The position numbers and the translations under genes were made by a program. Source: Geothrix rubra (GTDB lineage: Bacteria; Acidobacteriota; Holophagae; Holophagales; Holophagaceae). Taken from it: a stretch of DNA of 64,000 nt. Below the pieces are notes generated by a model, which made no database searches, was not told the DNA's origin, and was given only the letters and a program-made list of their open reading frames with translations. The DNA lies in assembly GCF_030268065.1 (NCBI RefSeq), contig NZ_BSDD01000006.1, positions 62,001-126,000 on the forward strand, in the 5' to 3' direction. Numbering within the stretch: the first letter of the stretch is position 1; the number at the start of each line of letters is the position of its first letter. Positions 26,967 to 36,948 of this stretch are shown here, in pieces.

Positions 26967-28475
26967 CTACCGCCGCCGCGTGCGGGGCGCGGCGGGCACC
27001 GGCGGCAGGGGGATGGTCACCTCCGCCTCCGGGTCCCGGCGGGTGCCGAGGAAGCGGCGGGTCGCCACGGATTCCAGCAGGGCCTCGAAGCCGTCGGCGG
27101 GCAGGGGACGACCCAGGAGGAAGCCCTGGAGGCAGTCGCAGCCCAGCAGCTCCAGCATGTCGCGCTGGCCCTCGGTCTCCACGCCCTCGGCCACCACGGT
27201 GAGCTTCAGGCTGTGGGCCAGCTGGATGACGGCCCGGACGATGTGTTCCGACGACATCTCCGGCGGCTCGGCCTGGAGGGCCGCGATGAAGGTCTGGTCC
27301 AGCTTCAGGGTGGTGATGGGCAGGCGCTGGAGGTAGCCCAGGGAGCTGTAGCCCGTCCCGAAGTCGTCGATGGCGATGCGCGTGCCGATCTCCCGCAGGC
27401 GATGCAGGGGTTCCACGTCCTCGTGGCCCTGGCGCATGACCAGGCTCTCGGTGAGCTCCAGCTCCAGCCGCTCGGCGGCCAGGCCCGAGTCCTCCAGGGC
27501 CTTCACCACGCAGGTGTCCCAGTCGCCGTGGGCGAACTGGAGGGCCGAGACATTCACGGCGAGGAGGAGGGGATCCGGGGTCGAGGCCTGCCAGAGGGCC
27601 ATCTGGCGGCAGGATTCCCGCAGGGCCCATTCGCCGATGGGCAGGATGAGGCGGTTCTCCTCGGCCAGGGGGATGAATTTCACGGGGGGCACAGGCCCCA
27701 GGAGGGGATGGTTCCAGCGCAGGAGGGCCTCGGCCCCGGCCAGCCGGCCGTCCATGAAGAACTGGGGCTGGTAGTACATCTGCAGCTCGCCGTTGCGGAG
27801 GGCATCCCGCAGGCACTGCTCCAGCTCCTGGCGCTCCAGGGAGTTCTGGCTGAGGGTGGCGGTGAAGCACTCGATCCGGTCGCCGCCCCGTTCCTTGGCG
27901 CGGTACATGGCGGATTCGGCGTGGACCTGCAAGGACTCGGCATCCAGGCCGTCCGAGGGGAAGGCGCATACCCCGATGCTGGCGCTGAGGTTCACCTCGC
28001 GGGCGCCGGCGAGGAAGGGCGGCTGGAGGGCCTCCAGCAGCTTCTGGGCGGCCCGGGTGGCGCCCAGGGCGTCCTTCAGTTCCGGCAGCAGCACCATGAA
28101 GCGGTCGCCGCCCATGCAGGCGAGGGTGTCCTCCTGGCGGAGGGTGCCCTGCAGCCGTCGCGCCACCTGGCGCAGCACCTCGTCCCCGCCGCCATGGCCC
28201 AGCAGTTCGTTGACGCGCTTGAAGCGGTCCAGGTCGAGGTGGAGGACGCCCACGGACCCGCGGTGCCGGTGGGCCTGGAGCAGGGCCTGGGTCAGCCGAT
28301 CGGAGAAGCGGCGGTGGTTGGGCAGGCCCGTGAGGGCGTCCAGCTGATTGAGGTCCGAGAGCCTCCGTTCCAGCTCGGCGATCCGTCCTTCCGCCTTCCG
28401 CAGCCGACCCTCCGCATCGAGGCGGTGGATCTCGCGCAGGAAGCCCTTGAGGTTCGGCCCTTGGGGGTTCGGCAA
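26967..28475 (-). CDS. GGDEF-EAL protein, degenerate GGDEF, likely c-di-GMP phosphodiesterase
   Basis: The 502-residue cytoplasmic protein has a short coiled coil (residues 10-45), a GGDEF domain (about 45-205) and an EAL domain (about 215-480). The GGDEF signature reads GGDRF (residues 122-126), so cyclase activity is doubtful. The EAL domain keeps E249-A-L, N308, E343, D370-D371 and K391, so c-di-GMP hydrolysis is likely. No sensor domain or TM helix is seen. The start appears to be TTG at 28475; no in-frame ATG lies close. It is divergent from the DUF885-like gene. Confidence 0.92.
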   Translation of the reverse strand: MPNPQGPNLKGFLREIHRLDAEGRLRKAEGRIAELERRLSDLNQLDALTGLPNHRRFSDRLTQALLQAHRHRGSVGVLHLDLDRFKRVNELLGHGGGDEVLRQVARRLQGTLRQEDTLACMGGDRFMVLLPELKDALGATRAAQKLLEALQPPFLAGAREVNLSASIGVCAFPSDGLDAESLQVHAESAMYRAKERGGDRIECFTATLSQNSLERQELEQCLRDALRNGELQMYYQPQFFMDGRLAGAEALLRWNHPLLGPVPPVKFIPLAEENRLILPIGEWALRESCRQMALWQASTPDPLLLAVNVSALQFAHGDWDTCVVKALEDSGLAAERLELELTESLVMRQGHEDVEPLHRLREIGTRIAIDDFGTGYSSLGYLQRLPITTLKLDQTFIAALQAEPPEMSSEHIVRAVIQLAHSLKLTVVAEGVETEGQRDMLELLGCDCLQGFLLGRPLPADGFEALLESVATRRFLGTRRDPEAEVTIPLPPVPAAPRTRRR

Positions 28476-28569
28476 TTCGGCTCCGGGATTCTGCAGCCAG
28501 GGTAAACCCCCCGGAGGAAACCGGCCAGTCGGAACGGCACCGTGGCATGCTCATCACCAGGAGGTCCCC

Positions 28570-29922
28570 ATGGCCGGGCGCTTCGAAGAGCACGTCGCCA
28601 CCGCCATCCTCGGCATGGACACCCTCTGGGGTGGGGATGTCATGAACCCCTCCGGGCTGGGCCGCTTCATCGCCGATTCCTGGTTCTCGGACGCCCCCCT
28701 TCCCGCCGCCTACACCCACCCGGCCGCGGCCCGGCTGCGGGAGACCGGTGGCGTGTCCGCGAAGGCCCCGGACCGGGCGGCCCTCGAGGCCTACCTCGGG
28801 GATGTGGATGTGCGCGGCGCCATCGCCGCCCTGGCCGAGGACGCGCAGGGTATGCCGGGTCTGCGGAGCCGCTATGTGGCGGGCCTCGCCCTCAGCTTCG
28901 AGGTGATGTGGGACCTGGCCATGGAGCTGCTGGGGAAGGGCGAGCCCGTGCCCTACGAACGCTGCGTGCGGGCCTCCACGGGCCTACCGCCCTCCCCCTC
29001 GCGGCCCGAGGAGAAGCGCCGGGCGGTGCGGGAGCTGCTGGCCGAAGCCGGTCACCCCTCCACCGGCGAGGCGGACCTCCTGGCCGCGGTGGACACCTGG
29101 CGGGCCCTCCGCCGCGTGCCCATGGCGTCCGTCCGTTCCGTGGGCGCGGCCTACATCGCCCGCTACGCGGCCCTGGCCGAGCGGCACCTGCGGCCCCACC
29201 TGCCGGCGGAGCTGCGGGACGTGCCCATGGACAACATCGAATTCCTGCCCATCAAGGACGCCTGGTTCTCCGGCTCCATGAACTACCTGGGCCGGGCCCG
29301 CCGCCCCGACGGCCGGCCGGAGTACGAGGCCACCTACGAGATCAACGCCTCGCTCGAGATCACCGTGCCGGAGTTCGAGCAGCTGGTGACCCACGAGGTG
29401 GTGCCCGGCCACGTGACCACCTTCGCGTTCCTGCAGGACCGGTACTGGCGGGGGCGGGTGGGCTTCGAGGCCTCCGTGCTCACCATGAACACCCGTGCCG
29501 CCACCCTCTTCGAGGGCATCGCCAACAACGCCATCCTCATCGCCCACGGCGTCACCCGCGTGGACCAGGTGCCCGACCCGGACCTGCGCCTCGGCCTCCT
29601 CCTGGCGCTGCTCCAGGACGACGCGAAGAACCAGGCCTCGTACCTCCTCTGGCACGACGGCCTCCCCGAGGCCGAGGTCGCCGCCGCCCTGCGCCCCGAC
29701 TTCCTCGTGTCGGAGGAGCGCGCCGCCAAGTTCGCAGGCCCCTGGGGGAGGCACCCCCTCATGGGCCGCATGTACCTGCCCTGCTACCGCGCAGGCACGG
29801 ACCTCGTGGCCCGCCTCCTGCGCACCCACGCGCCCGAGCGCCTGCTGCCCGCCCTGTACGGCTGCGCCGGCCTCGTGGATGCCACCACCATCGAGGACGC
29901 CCTGGCGGGGGAGGCCGGGTGA
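28570..29922 (+). CDS. DUF885-like putative zinc metallopeptidase
   Basis: The 450-residue protein has HEVVPGH near residue 276 (HExxH plus a close His), as in DUF885 and related gluzincins. A helix with FEGIANNA follows about 40 residues later and could give the third ligand (Glu). There is no signal peptide. The ATG at 28570 follows AGGAGG closely; a longer open frame upstream crosses the neighbour's 5' end. The family has no settled role, and peptidase activity is inferred from the motif. Confidence 0.75.
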   Translation: MAGRFEEHVATAILGMDTLWGGDVMNPSGLGRFIADSWFSDAPLPAAYTHPAAARLRETGGVSAKAPDRAALEAYLGDVDVRGAIAALAEDAQGMPGLRSRYVAGLALSFEVMWDLAMELLGKGEPVPYERCVRASTGLPPSPSRPEEKRRAVRELLAEAGHPSTGEADLLAAVDTWRALRRVPMASVRSVGAAYIARYAALAERHLRPHLPAELRDVPMDNIEFLPIKDAWFSGSMNYLGRARRPDGRPEYEATYEINASLEITVPEFEQLVTHEVVPGHVTTFAFLQDRYWRGRVGFEASVLTMNTRAATLFEGIANNAILIAHGVTRVDQVPDPDLRLGLLLALLQDDAKNQASYLLWHDGLPEAEVAAALRPDFLVSEERAAKFAGPWGRHPLMGRMYLPCYRAGTDLVARLLRTHAPERLLPALYGCAGLVDATTIEDALAGEAG

Positions 29923-29931
29923 AAACGGACC

Positions 29932-30108
29932 CTAGTAGAAGACCAGGCTTCCGTTCCTCAGCTTGTGCACCAGCACATCCAGCGGGATGAAGAAGATGCG
30001 CAGGGCCCGGTGGTACCGACGACGGTCACCCCTCGACCGGAGCGCGCGCCGTTCCGTGCCGGTCTGCCGGCTGTAGTTGAGGGGATCCTGCCAGGTACGT
30101 CGGTCCAT
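29932..30108 (-). CDS. small basic protein of 58 residues, unknown function
   Basis: A short reading frame from ATG at 30108 to TAG at 29932, with GGAGGGA just before the start. The first half is Arg-rich (including RRALRSRGDRRRYHRALR); the second half is hydrophobic (RIFFIPLDVLVHKLRNGSL). It lies 105 bp downstream of, and on the same strand as, the glycosyltransferase gene, so it may be the last gene of that operon. No family recognised. The good ribosome site and its filling of an otherwise empty gap are the evidence for coding. Confidence 0.5.
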   Translation of the reverse strand: MDRRTWQDPLNYSRQTGTERRALRSRGDRRRYHRALRIFFIPLDVLVHKLRNGSLVFY

Positions 30109-30213
30109 CGTCCCTCCGCTCCTTCCCGGAAATATAGGCTGAAGGGGAGGCAGTGCCGAGGAAAAAGGAGCGCGGGCCGGAGGCGGGGGACCCGGGGGTG
30201 CGCCCGGCCGGGG

Positions 30214-31098
30214 TCAGGCTGGGCAGCCTTCGGGACAGGCCCGCCGTGGCCCCCCCAGCAGGCGGAGCGCGTGGGCCGTCACCTCGCGGGGGCCGATCGA
30301 TTGCAAAGCCCAGCAGCCCCAGTCGCATTTCTCCTCGTACCCCCGGTCGGGCTGGAAGCGGCAGCCGACGCAGGGCTGGCGCGGCACGATGAACGCATTC
30401 GAGGTCATCGAGTAGTAGGCTTCCGGGATCTGCTGGGCCTGCAGCACGAGGGTCGGCGTGCCGAGGAGGCCACCGACGTGGGCCAGGCCGCTGTCCCCGG
30501 AGATGATCAGGGCGGCGTGGCGGCAGACATTGGCGACCCACGCCGGTGCCTGGCCCCAGAAGTAGTCCACACCCAGCACCTTGCACCGCTCGGGCTGGCC
30601 CGGCGCGTCGAGGGCGATGACGTTGAAGCCGGCCGCGGTGAGGTCCCGGGCCACCAGGCGCCAGTTGTGGGCCTCCCAGGTGCGGTTGATCCGCGTCGCG
30701 AACGGGGCGAGGACCACATAGGGGCCGGGCAGGTCCGGCGGGACCGTGAAGAGGCGGAGGTTGAGCGGGGGCTTCACGGGCTCGACGCCCAGCTTGCGGG
30801 CGTACCACTGCTTCGGATCGTGTCCCCCCCGGAGCTTCTCCCGGTAGTCGGATTCCGTGTCCCCGAGCTGCAGGCTTCCGGCCGGGGGCGGGTGGTGGGC
30901 CGCGGGCATGACCTGCAGGCCGGGGATATCGATGAGCTGCATCCACCCGAAGTGGTCCCGCAGGTACAACGCGATGGGCGGGCGATCCAGGGCCAGCGAG
31001 AACCCGTTGAGCCCGTACAGCGAGCACAGCAGGTCCCCGATGCCCAGTTCGAGCTGGACCACGTGATGGACACAGGCCGGCGCGACCCCTTCGTTCAC
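30214..31098 (-). CDS. glycosyltransferase family 9 (heptosyltransferase-like)
   Basis: The 294-residue protein is of the GT9/ADP-heptose transferase type. The donor-site signature ISGDSGLAHVGGLLGTPTL lies at about residues 199-217, and the N-domain strand YVVLAPFATR at 127-136. After the donor site comes a cysteine set, C243-x2-C246-x11-C258-x3-C262, plus C288 and C292. Similar cysteine sets occur in several GT9 enzymes, including the iron-binding protein heptosyltransferases that modify Ser in autotransporter repeats. The start is the GTG at 31098, 16 bp after the IPT/TIG gene. The likely role is glycosylation of an envelope or protein acceptor. Confidence 0.85.
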   Translation of the reverse strand: MNEGVAPACVHHVVQLELGIGDLLCSLYGLNGFSLALDRPPIALYLRDHFGWMQLIDIPGLQVMPAAHHPPPAGSLQLGDTESDYREKLRGGHDPKQWYARKLGVEPVKPPLNLRLFTVPPDLPGPYVVLAPFATRINRTWEAHNWRLVARDLTAAGFNVIALDAPGQPERCKVLGVDYFWGQAPAWVANVCRHAALIISGDSGLAHVGGLLGTPTLVLQAQQIPEAYYSMTSNAFIVPRQPCVGCRFQPDRGYEEKCDWGCWALQSIGPREVTAHALRLLGGPRRACPEGCPA

Positions 31099-31113
31099 GG
31101 GGAACCGCCGGGC

Positions 31114-33054
31114 CTAGGCGAAGGTGGTGCCGTTCCAGACCAGGTTCACCAGCGGCGCGAAGACGCTGTTGACCACGACGTCAGGCCGGTAGAGCAGGCT
31201 GAGCTCATCGCCGAGCCGGGTGGTGCCCGGGACGAGTCCCGTGACGTTGGTGAGGCGTGCCCACCCCCGGTCGCCGCTGCTCACCGGCAGGGGCAGGGGC
31301 GAGGCCGGGTAGAAGCCGGCCTGGGCCAGGATGGGGGCCACGGAAACGAAGGTCGCACCGGCGAGGGGGGTCGTGGTGCAGGTGGTGGCGGTGCAGGCCA
31401 GGGCATCGTAGTTGCCCGGGGGGACCGCCACGCTGCCGGGATTGAGCACGTTGGCCGCGATCACGAAGGGCGTGGCGGAACCGGTCGGCCGGATCAGCGC
31501 CAGCGCGTCCGTGGCCGGGGCGACCAGAGCCGCGGAGGTTGCCAGGGTGAGGGTACGTCCCAGGTAGTAGAGGACATCCGTGGGGGCCGTGACGCCGGGC
31601 GCGGCGGGGGGCAGGGAGATCACCGGCTGGCCCTGGATGGGCAGGAGGGCCCCCAGGTTGTGGAGGGCCTTCAGGGCCGCCTGCACGGCCGACTGGAAAT
31701 CGCTCCGGACCAGGAAGGTCAGGGGCAGGCTCGCCTGTGCCGGGCCGGCCGGGCGGTCGTTCGGGAGCTGCACCATGGCCAGGGGCTGCAGGTTGCTGAC
31801 CCAGCCCAGGGGCTGGGCCGGGCCGGCGACGCCGAGGATGCCCGCCAGGGCCTGCTGCCGCATGGTCGTTTCGTGGAGCGTGGCCAGCAGGTTGAGATAG
31901 CCGCCGATCTCGGTGATGTTCCGGGGCGGCGGAACGCGCGAGCCGATGACATCCCCCTCCAGCGCCAGGCGCCGCAGCAGGATGTTCTGGGCCTCCATGG
32001 CGTCGGGCGAGGTGGCGTTCTGGAGGACCCCCATCAGGGACTGCACCACCTGCGCGGTGAGGGCGGGATCCACGTAGTAGGGCAGGTTGCTGGGGGCCGA
32101 ACTGCCTCCGCCCCCCGGCAGCAGGGTGCCCACGCCGAAGCCGGCCCCGGTGCCCGCGGAGCCGCCGGGACCCGTCTGCCCGCCGGGCACGGTCCCGGTC
32201 CCGGTCGGCACTGTCCCGCCGCTGGACCCGGACCCGGACCCGGAACCAGACCCGGCTCCGCTCCCTGCTCCGGACCCGGCTCCGGACCCGGCTCCGCTCC
32301 CGGCCCCCGTTCCGCTTCCAGTGCCCGCGCCGGTTCCAGAACCGGTTCCTGCGCCCGTTCCGGACCCGGCACCGGTCCCTGAACCTGCTCCAGTCCCGGT
32401 TCCGGTGCCAGTCCCGGTTCCGGCCCCAGTCCCTGTTCCGGTCCCGGTTCCAGTTCCGGTTCCGGTCCCGGTTCCAGTTCCGGTTCCGGAGCCGCTGCCG
32501 GTCCCACTTCCGCTGCCCGATCCCATGCTGCCTCCTGCGGTGTAGGTGAACTGGTCCGCGGGCGTCGTCGCGGACTGGCCGCCCGGCGTGAAGACCGTGA
32601 CATCGACGACACCGGTGCCCGTGGGGGCGGTGGCCGTGATGGTGGTGTCGTTCACCACGGTCATGGCGGGCACATTCGTGACGCCGAACCCCACGTCGGT
32701 GGCCCCGGTGAAGTTCAGTCCGGTGAGGGTCACGGAGGTGCCCGGGGGGCCGCTGGTGGGGCTGATGGCGCTCACCACCGGCGCCGCCGGCGTGTAGGTG
32801 TACTGGGCCGCGAGGACGCTGGGGGAGCTGCCCTGGGGCGTCGTCACGGTGACATCGACGGCGCCGCTGCCCGCCGGGACGATCACACCGATCTGCGAGT
32901 CGCCGTACACCTGGAAGTTGCCGGCCGACACGTCGATGGTTCCGAAGGTCACGCCCGTGGCGCCCGTGAACCCGGTGCCGTAGATGTTGACGACGTTGTC
33001 CCCGGTGGGCGGTCCGGCATTCGGTTGGAGGCTGGTGATGGAGGGAGTGGCCAT
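31114..33054 (-). CDS. IPT/TIG-domain protein with Gly-Ser/Gly-Thr repeat linker
   Basis: The 646-residue protein has two IPT/TIG Ig-like domains at about residues 4-90 and 91-175 ([38 protein letters not shown]). A low-complexity run of about 110 residues of GS, GT and GA dipeptides follows. The C-terminal domain of about 350 residues has Pro-rich turns and no recognised fold. No signal peptide is visible. It follows the 1166-residue gene by 70 bp in the same orientation. The domain style suggests a surface or structural protein, and the Ser/Thr-rich linker beside a glycosyltransferase suggests modification. Function unknown. Confidence 0.75.
   Translation of the reverse strand: MATPSITSLQPNAGPPTGDNVVNIYGTGFTGATGVTFGTIDVSAGNFQVYGDSQIGVIVPAGSGAVDVTVTTPQGSSPSVLAAQYTYTPAAPVVSAISPTSGPPGTSVTLTGLNFTGATDVGFGVTNVPAMTVVNDTTITATAPTGTGVVDVTVFTPGGQSATTPADQFTYTAGGSMGSGSGSGTGSGSGTGTGTGTGTGTGTGTGTGTGAGTGTGTGTGTGAGSGTGAGSGTGAGTGSGTGAGTGSGTGAGSGAGSGAGSGAGSGAGSGSGSGSGSSGGTVPTGTGTVPGGQTGPGGSAGTGAGFGVGTLLPGGGGSSAPSNLPYYVDPALTAQVVQSLMGVLQNATSPDAMEAQNILLRRLALEGDVIGSRVPPPRNITEIGGYLNLLATLHETTMRQQALAGILGVAGPAQPLGWVSNLQPLAMVQLPNDRPAGPAQASLPLTFLVRSDFQSAVQAALKALHNLGALLPIQGQPVISLPPAAPGVTAPTDVLYYLGRTLTLATSAALVAPATDALALIRPTGSATPFVIAANVLNPGSVAVPPGNYDALACTATTCTTTPLAGATFVSVAPILAQAGFYPASPLPLPVSSGDRGWARLTNVTGLVPGTTRLGDELSLLYRPDVVVNSVFAPLVNLVWNGTTFA
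32170..32530. repeat. in-frame GC-rich dipeptide microsatellite
   Basis: A run of near-identical 6- to 12-bp units (variants of CCGGTT, CCGGTCCC, CCGGACCCGG) encodes the Gly-Thr/Gly-Ser/Gly-Ala linker. Such a tract can change length by slippage in multiples of the unit and keep the frame. Confidence 0.85.
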
Positions 33055-33124
33055 GGGGCGTCTCGCGGAGGGGAGGAGGGGGGACGAAGGCCTGCCTGGC
33101 ACTGGGGTGCGGAGGTTCGCGGGA

Positions 33125-36100
33125 CTAGCTTCCCGAGCCCGAGCCGGAGGTGCTCCCTGAGGCGCTGCCGGAACCGGACCCGCTCCCGGATCCGGACCCG
33201 GAGCCGCTGCCGGAGCCCTTGCCGGTACCGGACCCGGTGCCGGAGGCTGGGGTCTGGGTGGCGACCTGGGTGTTGGCGTTGTTTCCGAGCGGCGGCTGGC
33301 TGGAGTTCCGCACCGACGAGGCCGCGGAGGATCCCGCCGTGCTGTTGCCGTACATGGCGCCCACGATGTTGCCGACGGTGGCCACCGCCTGGGACGTCAG
33401 GTCCTTGGTCGTGTTCAGGGCGTCCTGGCGCGCGGCATTGGCCAGGGTCTGGCCGTTCTGGATGAGCGGGGCCAGCTGGGCGGCTCCGGTCAAGGAGGTG
33501 CTGAAGTCCTGCTGGGAGGCTGCGGCCTGTCCCATGGACTGGAGCAGGCTGGTGTTCGGCGTGGGGGCCGTGATCAGGTTGTTGATGAGCGGCGGCAGGT
33601 TGGTCAGGGAATTCGGCGCCGTGACGCCCGTGGTGAGGGGCGGGGTCGTGGTGGGGACCTGGACCATGCCGATGCCGGGCGCGGTGTCCGGGGGCGAATC
33701 CTGCCAGTTCCAGAACCGCGTGAGGTCGATCTTCTCGGCGGAAGAGCAGTGGCCCAGGACCGCCTCGCCGAGGACGCCGCGGGTGGGCAGGGCGATGGTC
33801 GAATGCGGGGGCACGAAGCTGGCCTGCTGGTAGGCCAGGAGCGCCTGCTGCAGCTTGGCCGGATCCAGGCCCATCCCCTCCGCCACGTCCTGCGGGATGA
33901 TGAAGGGCATGATCAGCGAGTTGCCGAACACGCCGAGCACCTTGTTCTGCACGCAGTTCAGCAGGGGCACCAGCTGGCTGGCGTCCTGGATGCCGCCGCT
34001 CGGCACGCCGATGGTGTAGCCGTCGAGCAGGATGGCCCGCTCCTCCGCGGTCATGGACAGCCACACGGCCTTCGAATACAGGGTGGTGTTGCGGACGATG
34101 TGGTGGATGGACCGCTCGATCTCGAGGATCTCGTGGTACCGCAGCACCGGAGCGATCTGGATCGCCGGGAGGGGGAACGGCTGCGGCGGGAGCACCGTGT
34201 TCGAGAGGGGATCGTTCGCATAGGTCTCGTGGGGCTGGGCGGGCAGGACGTTCCCGCCGCTGTCCAGCTCCTCGATGGCGGCGTAGAAGTAGCTCACCTG
34301 GGGGCCCCCCAGGCTGGATTCCAGGTCGTTCGACATCAGCGTGACCGTCGATCGGTGCACGGCGTCGGCGCCCATGGCCGCCTGCATGGCCGAGGCCTCC
34401 CAGGTGGCATTCCCGCCGAAGATGGACTGCAGATTGGCCAGCGCCTGCAGCTCCGCCGACCAGAGGGTGTAGCTCACGGTCCTGAAGGCGCGGGTGATCT
34501 CGAACCCGATGATGTCGGACCGGTTGAGGGAGGGCAGCAGCGCCAGGCTTCCCTGGAGGGTGCTGCTGGAGGTCTGCCGCTGGCTGAGCAGCCACGCCAG
34601 CAGGTCCTCGCGGGAGGTGAAGGTGTCGGGGGGGATCGCCGGAGGCTGCCCTGAGGCGGATGGGGAGAGCTGGACCGGGCCCACCCGGGTGTTCCGCCGG
34701 GTGACCGCCGACACCGATACGGTCTCGCAGGAGAGGAAGGAACCGGTGATCCGGAACTGGATGACATCCTCGGCCACGCCGTTCTCGCCTTCGACCATCG
34801 CGGACGGATCGGCGACGAACTGGCTGAGCAGGGTCAGGCCGTGGCCGTACCGGCGGGGCACGGCCGCCTGGAGCACATCCAGGTGCTTGATGATGGCGGC
34901 GTAGCGGTCCAGCACGGCCTGCCGGGTGGCGGGAACGGTGGCCTCCGTGAGCACCAGCGGCTGCCCCGGCGGCATGAATCGGACGATCTGCATCGGCACC
35001 AGGCAGGTCAGCGTGAGGCCGTCGATGCCGGTGGTGACGTCGTACATCCGCAGCACTTCCCAGTACTGCATGGTCAGGGCATGGGCGTGGTTGTGGTTGC
35101 TGATGGTCTTCGTGGTGACCCCCATGCTTTCGCTCGAGGAGGCCAGCCGCATGCCGGTGCGGTTGGCGGTACGACGGGCATTGGCCTGGTTCTCGGCCGC
35201 CGAGTGGGTGGTCTGCGAGGCCTGCTGGGTCGTGTCGCGCTGGCCCTGCAGCCATTGGCTGGAACTGCCGGACGAACTGGAGGAGCCGCCCCCGCCGGAG
35301 AGGAGGATGATGCTGCCTCCCCAGCTCGAGCTGGAGCTGTCGGTCTGGAATTGGCTGCCGCCGCTGGCGGCCTCCTTGAACGCGGAATCGAAGGTGGCAT
35401 GGGTCGAGGTGTCGGCGAGGGCGACCTGCGTCATCGCCTCCTCCTCCGAGAAGAACTCGGTCTCGAACACCGTGGACGTGTCCCGCCGCTCGAAGACGGC
35501 CACCTGCTGCTGCTCCCCCGGCGCGAGGGGCAGGGAATAGACCAGGTCGCCGAGGCCGAGGCCCATGAAGTTCCACCGTTGCGACATCCACAGCACGTAG
35601 CCCAGGCCCAGGGAGGCGGCCATGGGCACGGTCTCGTCCGCGGTGAAGGTCCCGCTGGTGTCCAGGCCGGCGATCTGGTCCCGGAAGCCGTCGACCGAGA
35701 GGGGCTGCTCGACGGGCACGCGGTCGATGTACGTCGTCGTGGTCGTCGTGCCGCCGCCTCCCATGGCCGCGCCCTTGGCCTGGGTCGCGTAGATGGTCAG
35801 GGGCAGGAAGTTCCGGTCCCCGAGGGGAAACCGCTCGACTTCGTTGACGATGCTCATTCTGGGTTCGACCAGACGGAAGAAGACGCCCCAGGGAAAGGAG
35901 TCGACCGTCCTGCTGGCGGCAAAGGACTGGGAGCAGACGCTGCCCTGCTCGCCGATCTGGACGCTCGGGAGGTTCGAGGGCGGCGGGGCGGGGGCCGGCG
36001 CACCGGGGGCGGTCGAGGGGGCCAGGGCGGCCAGGGCCGCGAGGATGCTCACCGGCAGCGGCTGGATGGCCTGGCTCAGCAGGACGACGCCGATGACGCC

Positions 36101-36625
36101 GTTGGCCGCGATCTGGGCGGCGGGGATGGTCACCTGGGCGTTGCTGTTCGCCCCATGCACCACGAGGGACAGTCCCGCCGTGGGCAGGGTCGCGCCGGCC
36201 GGCAGGGGGAGGGTGAACCCCCCGTCATCCCGGGTGAGCACACTGGCGACCGGGCCGTTCGCGCCCACGCTCTGGGGGTCGAACTGGATCTGGACGCGGG
36301 CCGCGGCGGAGCCGTCGGGCTGGTGCAGGGCCCCGATCAGGGCCTGCGGCAAGGTCGGCACCTGGAGCTCCTTGAGGATCTGCCCGAGGCTGGCCTTGAT
36401 CTGGGACATGCCGAGGTAGACCCGGCTCACCGCCTGGGTGCGCAGGGGCTGCAGGGCGGCACCCAGGGCCGTGCCGCGGTCGCCGAACGGGTCCAAGCTC
36501 AGCGGGATGCGCTGGCGGTTGATGGCCGGGGCGATCGTGGCGGCAGGGATCGCCGCCCCTGCGGCGGCCGGTCGGATCGGCTGGCCAGCCGGGACACCGC
36601 TCGGGTTCTGGGGATCTTGTGCCAT
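33125..36625 (-). CDS. 1166-residue repeat-tailed protein, unknown function
   Basis: A large protein starting at the ATG at 36625 behind GGGAGG. Residues about 70-190 contain a carboxypeptidase-regulatory-like beta module ([14 protein letters not shown]). A Ser/Gly cluster lies near residue 440, followed by a Gln/Thr/Ala-rich helical stretch. A long globular part follows, and the last 45 residues are almost pure Gly-Ser. No signal peptide or TM helix is visible and I recognise no overall family. It is the first gene behind the strong promoter at 36761-36789 and is followed by the IPT/TIG and GT9 genes. The repeated GS tail links it to the IPT/TIG protein. Confidence 0.75.
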   Translation of the reverse strand: MAQDPQNPSGVPAGQPIRPAAAGAAIPAATIAPAINRQRIPLSLDPFGDRGTALGAALQPLRTQAVSRVYLGMSQIKASLGQILKELQVPTLPQALIGALHQPDGSAAARVQIQFDPQSVGANGPVASVLTRDDGGFTLPLPAGATLPTAGLSLVVHGANSNAQVTIPAAQIAANGVIGVVLLSQAIQPLPVSILAALAALAPSTAPGAPAPAPPPSNLPSVQIGEQGSVCSQSFAASRTVDSFPWGVFFRLVEPRMSIVNEVERFPLGDRNFLPLTIYATQAKGAAMGGGGTTTTTTYIDRVPVEQPLSVDGFRDQIAGLDTSGTFTADETVPMAASLGLGYVLWMSQRWNFMGLGLGDLVYSLPLAPGEQQQVAVFERRDTSTVFETEFFSEEEAMTQVALADTSTHATFDSAFKEAASGGSQFQTDSSSSSWGGSIILLSGGGGSSSSSGSSSQWLQGQRDTTQQASQTTHSAAENQANARRTANRTGMRLASSSESMGVTTKTISNHNHAHALTMQYWEVLRMYDVTTGIDGLTLTCLVPMQIVRFMPPGQPLVLTEATVPATRQAVLDRYAAIIKHLDVLQAAVPRRYGHGLTLLSQFVADPSAMVEGENGVAEDVIQFRITGSFLSCETVSVSAVTRRNTRVGPVQLSPSASGQPPAIPPDTFTSREDLLAWLLSQRQTSSSTLQGSLALLPSLNRSDIIGFEITRAFRTVSYTLWSAELQALANLQSIFGGNATWEASAMQAAMGADAVHRSTVTLMSNDLESSLGGPQVSYFYAAIEELDSGGNVLPAQPHETYANDPLSNTVLPPQPFPLPAIQIAPVLRYHEILEIERSIHHIVRNTTLYSKAVWLSMTAEERAILLDGYTIGVPSGGIQDASQLVPLLNCVQNKVLGVFGNSLIMPFIIPQDVAEGMGLDPAKLQQALLAYQQASFVPPHSTIALPTRGVLGEAVLGHCSSAEKIDLTRFWNWQDSPPDTAPGIGMVQVPTTTPPLTTGVTAPNSLTNLPPLINNLITAPTPNTSLLQSMGQAAASQQDFSTSLTGAAQLAPLIQNGQTLANAARQDALNTTKDLTSQAVATVGNIVGAMYGNSTAGSSAASSVRNSSQPPLGNNANTQVATQTPASGTGSGTGKGSGSGSGSGSGSGSGSGSASGSTSGSGSGS

Positions 36626-36760
36626 GACCGCCTCCCTTTGTCTTCGGACCTGCCCGGTGGGTCCCGTGCCTTCCCGTGCTTGCGAAATCGCGAACCAGCC
36701 ACCTTGGTGCAGCATAAAATCAAAAACACAAAAACAGACTGAAAAACAAGAACAGCGGAT

Positions 36761-36789
36761 GTTATAAAACGGCAAAAAATCGGTGTCAA
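36761..36789 (-). promoter_or_regulatory. sigma-70 type promoter for the GS-repeat operon
   Basis: On the minus strand, TTGACA (36784-36789) and TATAAC (36761-36766) are separated by 17 bp, nearly the ideal housekeeping promoter. It lies in an AT-rich patch of about 90 bp that contrasts with the GC-rich surroundings. It drives the 1166-residue gene with a leader of about 130 nt. Confidence 0.8.
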
Positions 36790-36948
36790 CAATTTAATAT
36801 CAGGGCCGCTAGCTCCCGTCCTGACAGGCATTTGCCCCGGCGGATCCGGACGCCCCGGGCCCGCCCCGGCCCCCGGTCCCATCTCCCGGCTCCGTCCCAG
36901 GAGACGGTCTGGCAGGATGCTCCCGGGGGCCTGGCGACGGTGGAACGG

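Noticed and set aside
30214-31098. Firm call of a protein heptosyltransferase from the cysteine cluster
   Set aside because: Many LPS heptosyltransferases also carry cysteine clusters in this place, so it is kept only as a hypothesis.
32170-32530. CRISPR array
   Set aside because: Repeats are short, contiguous and coding, with no spacers; no cas genes in the window.
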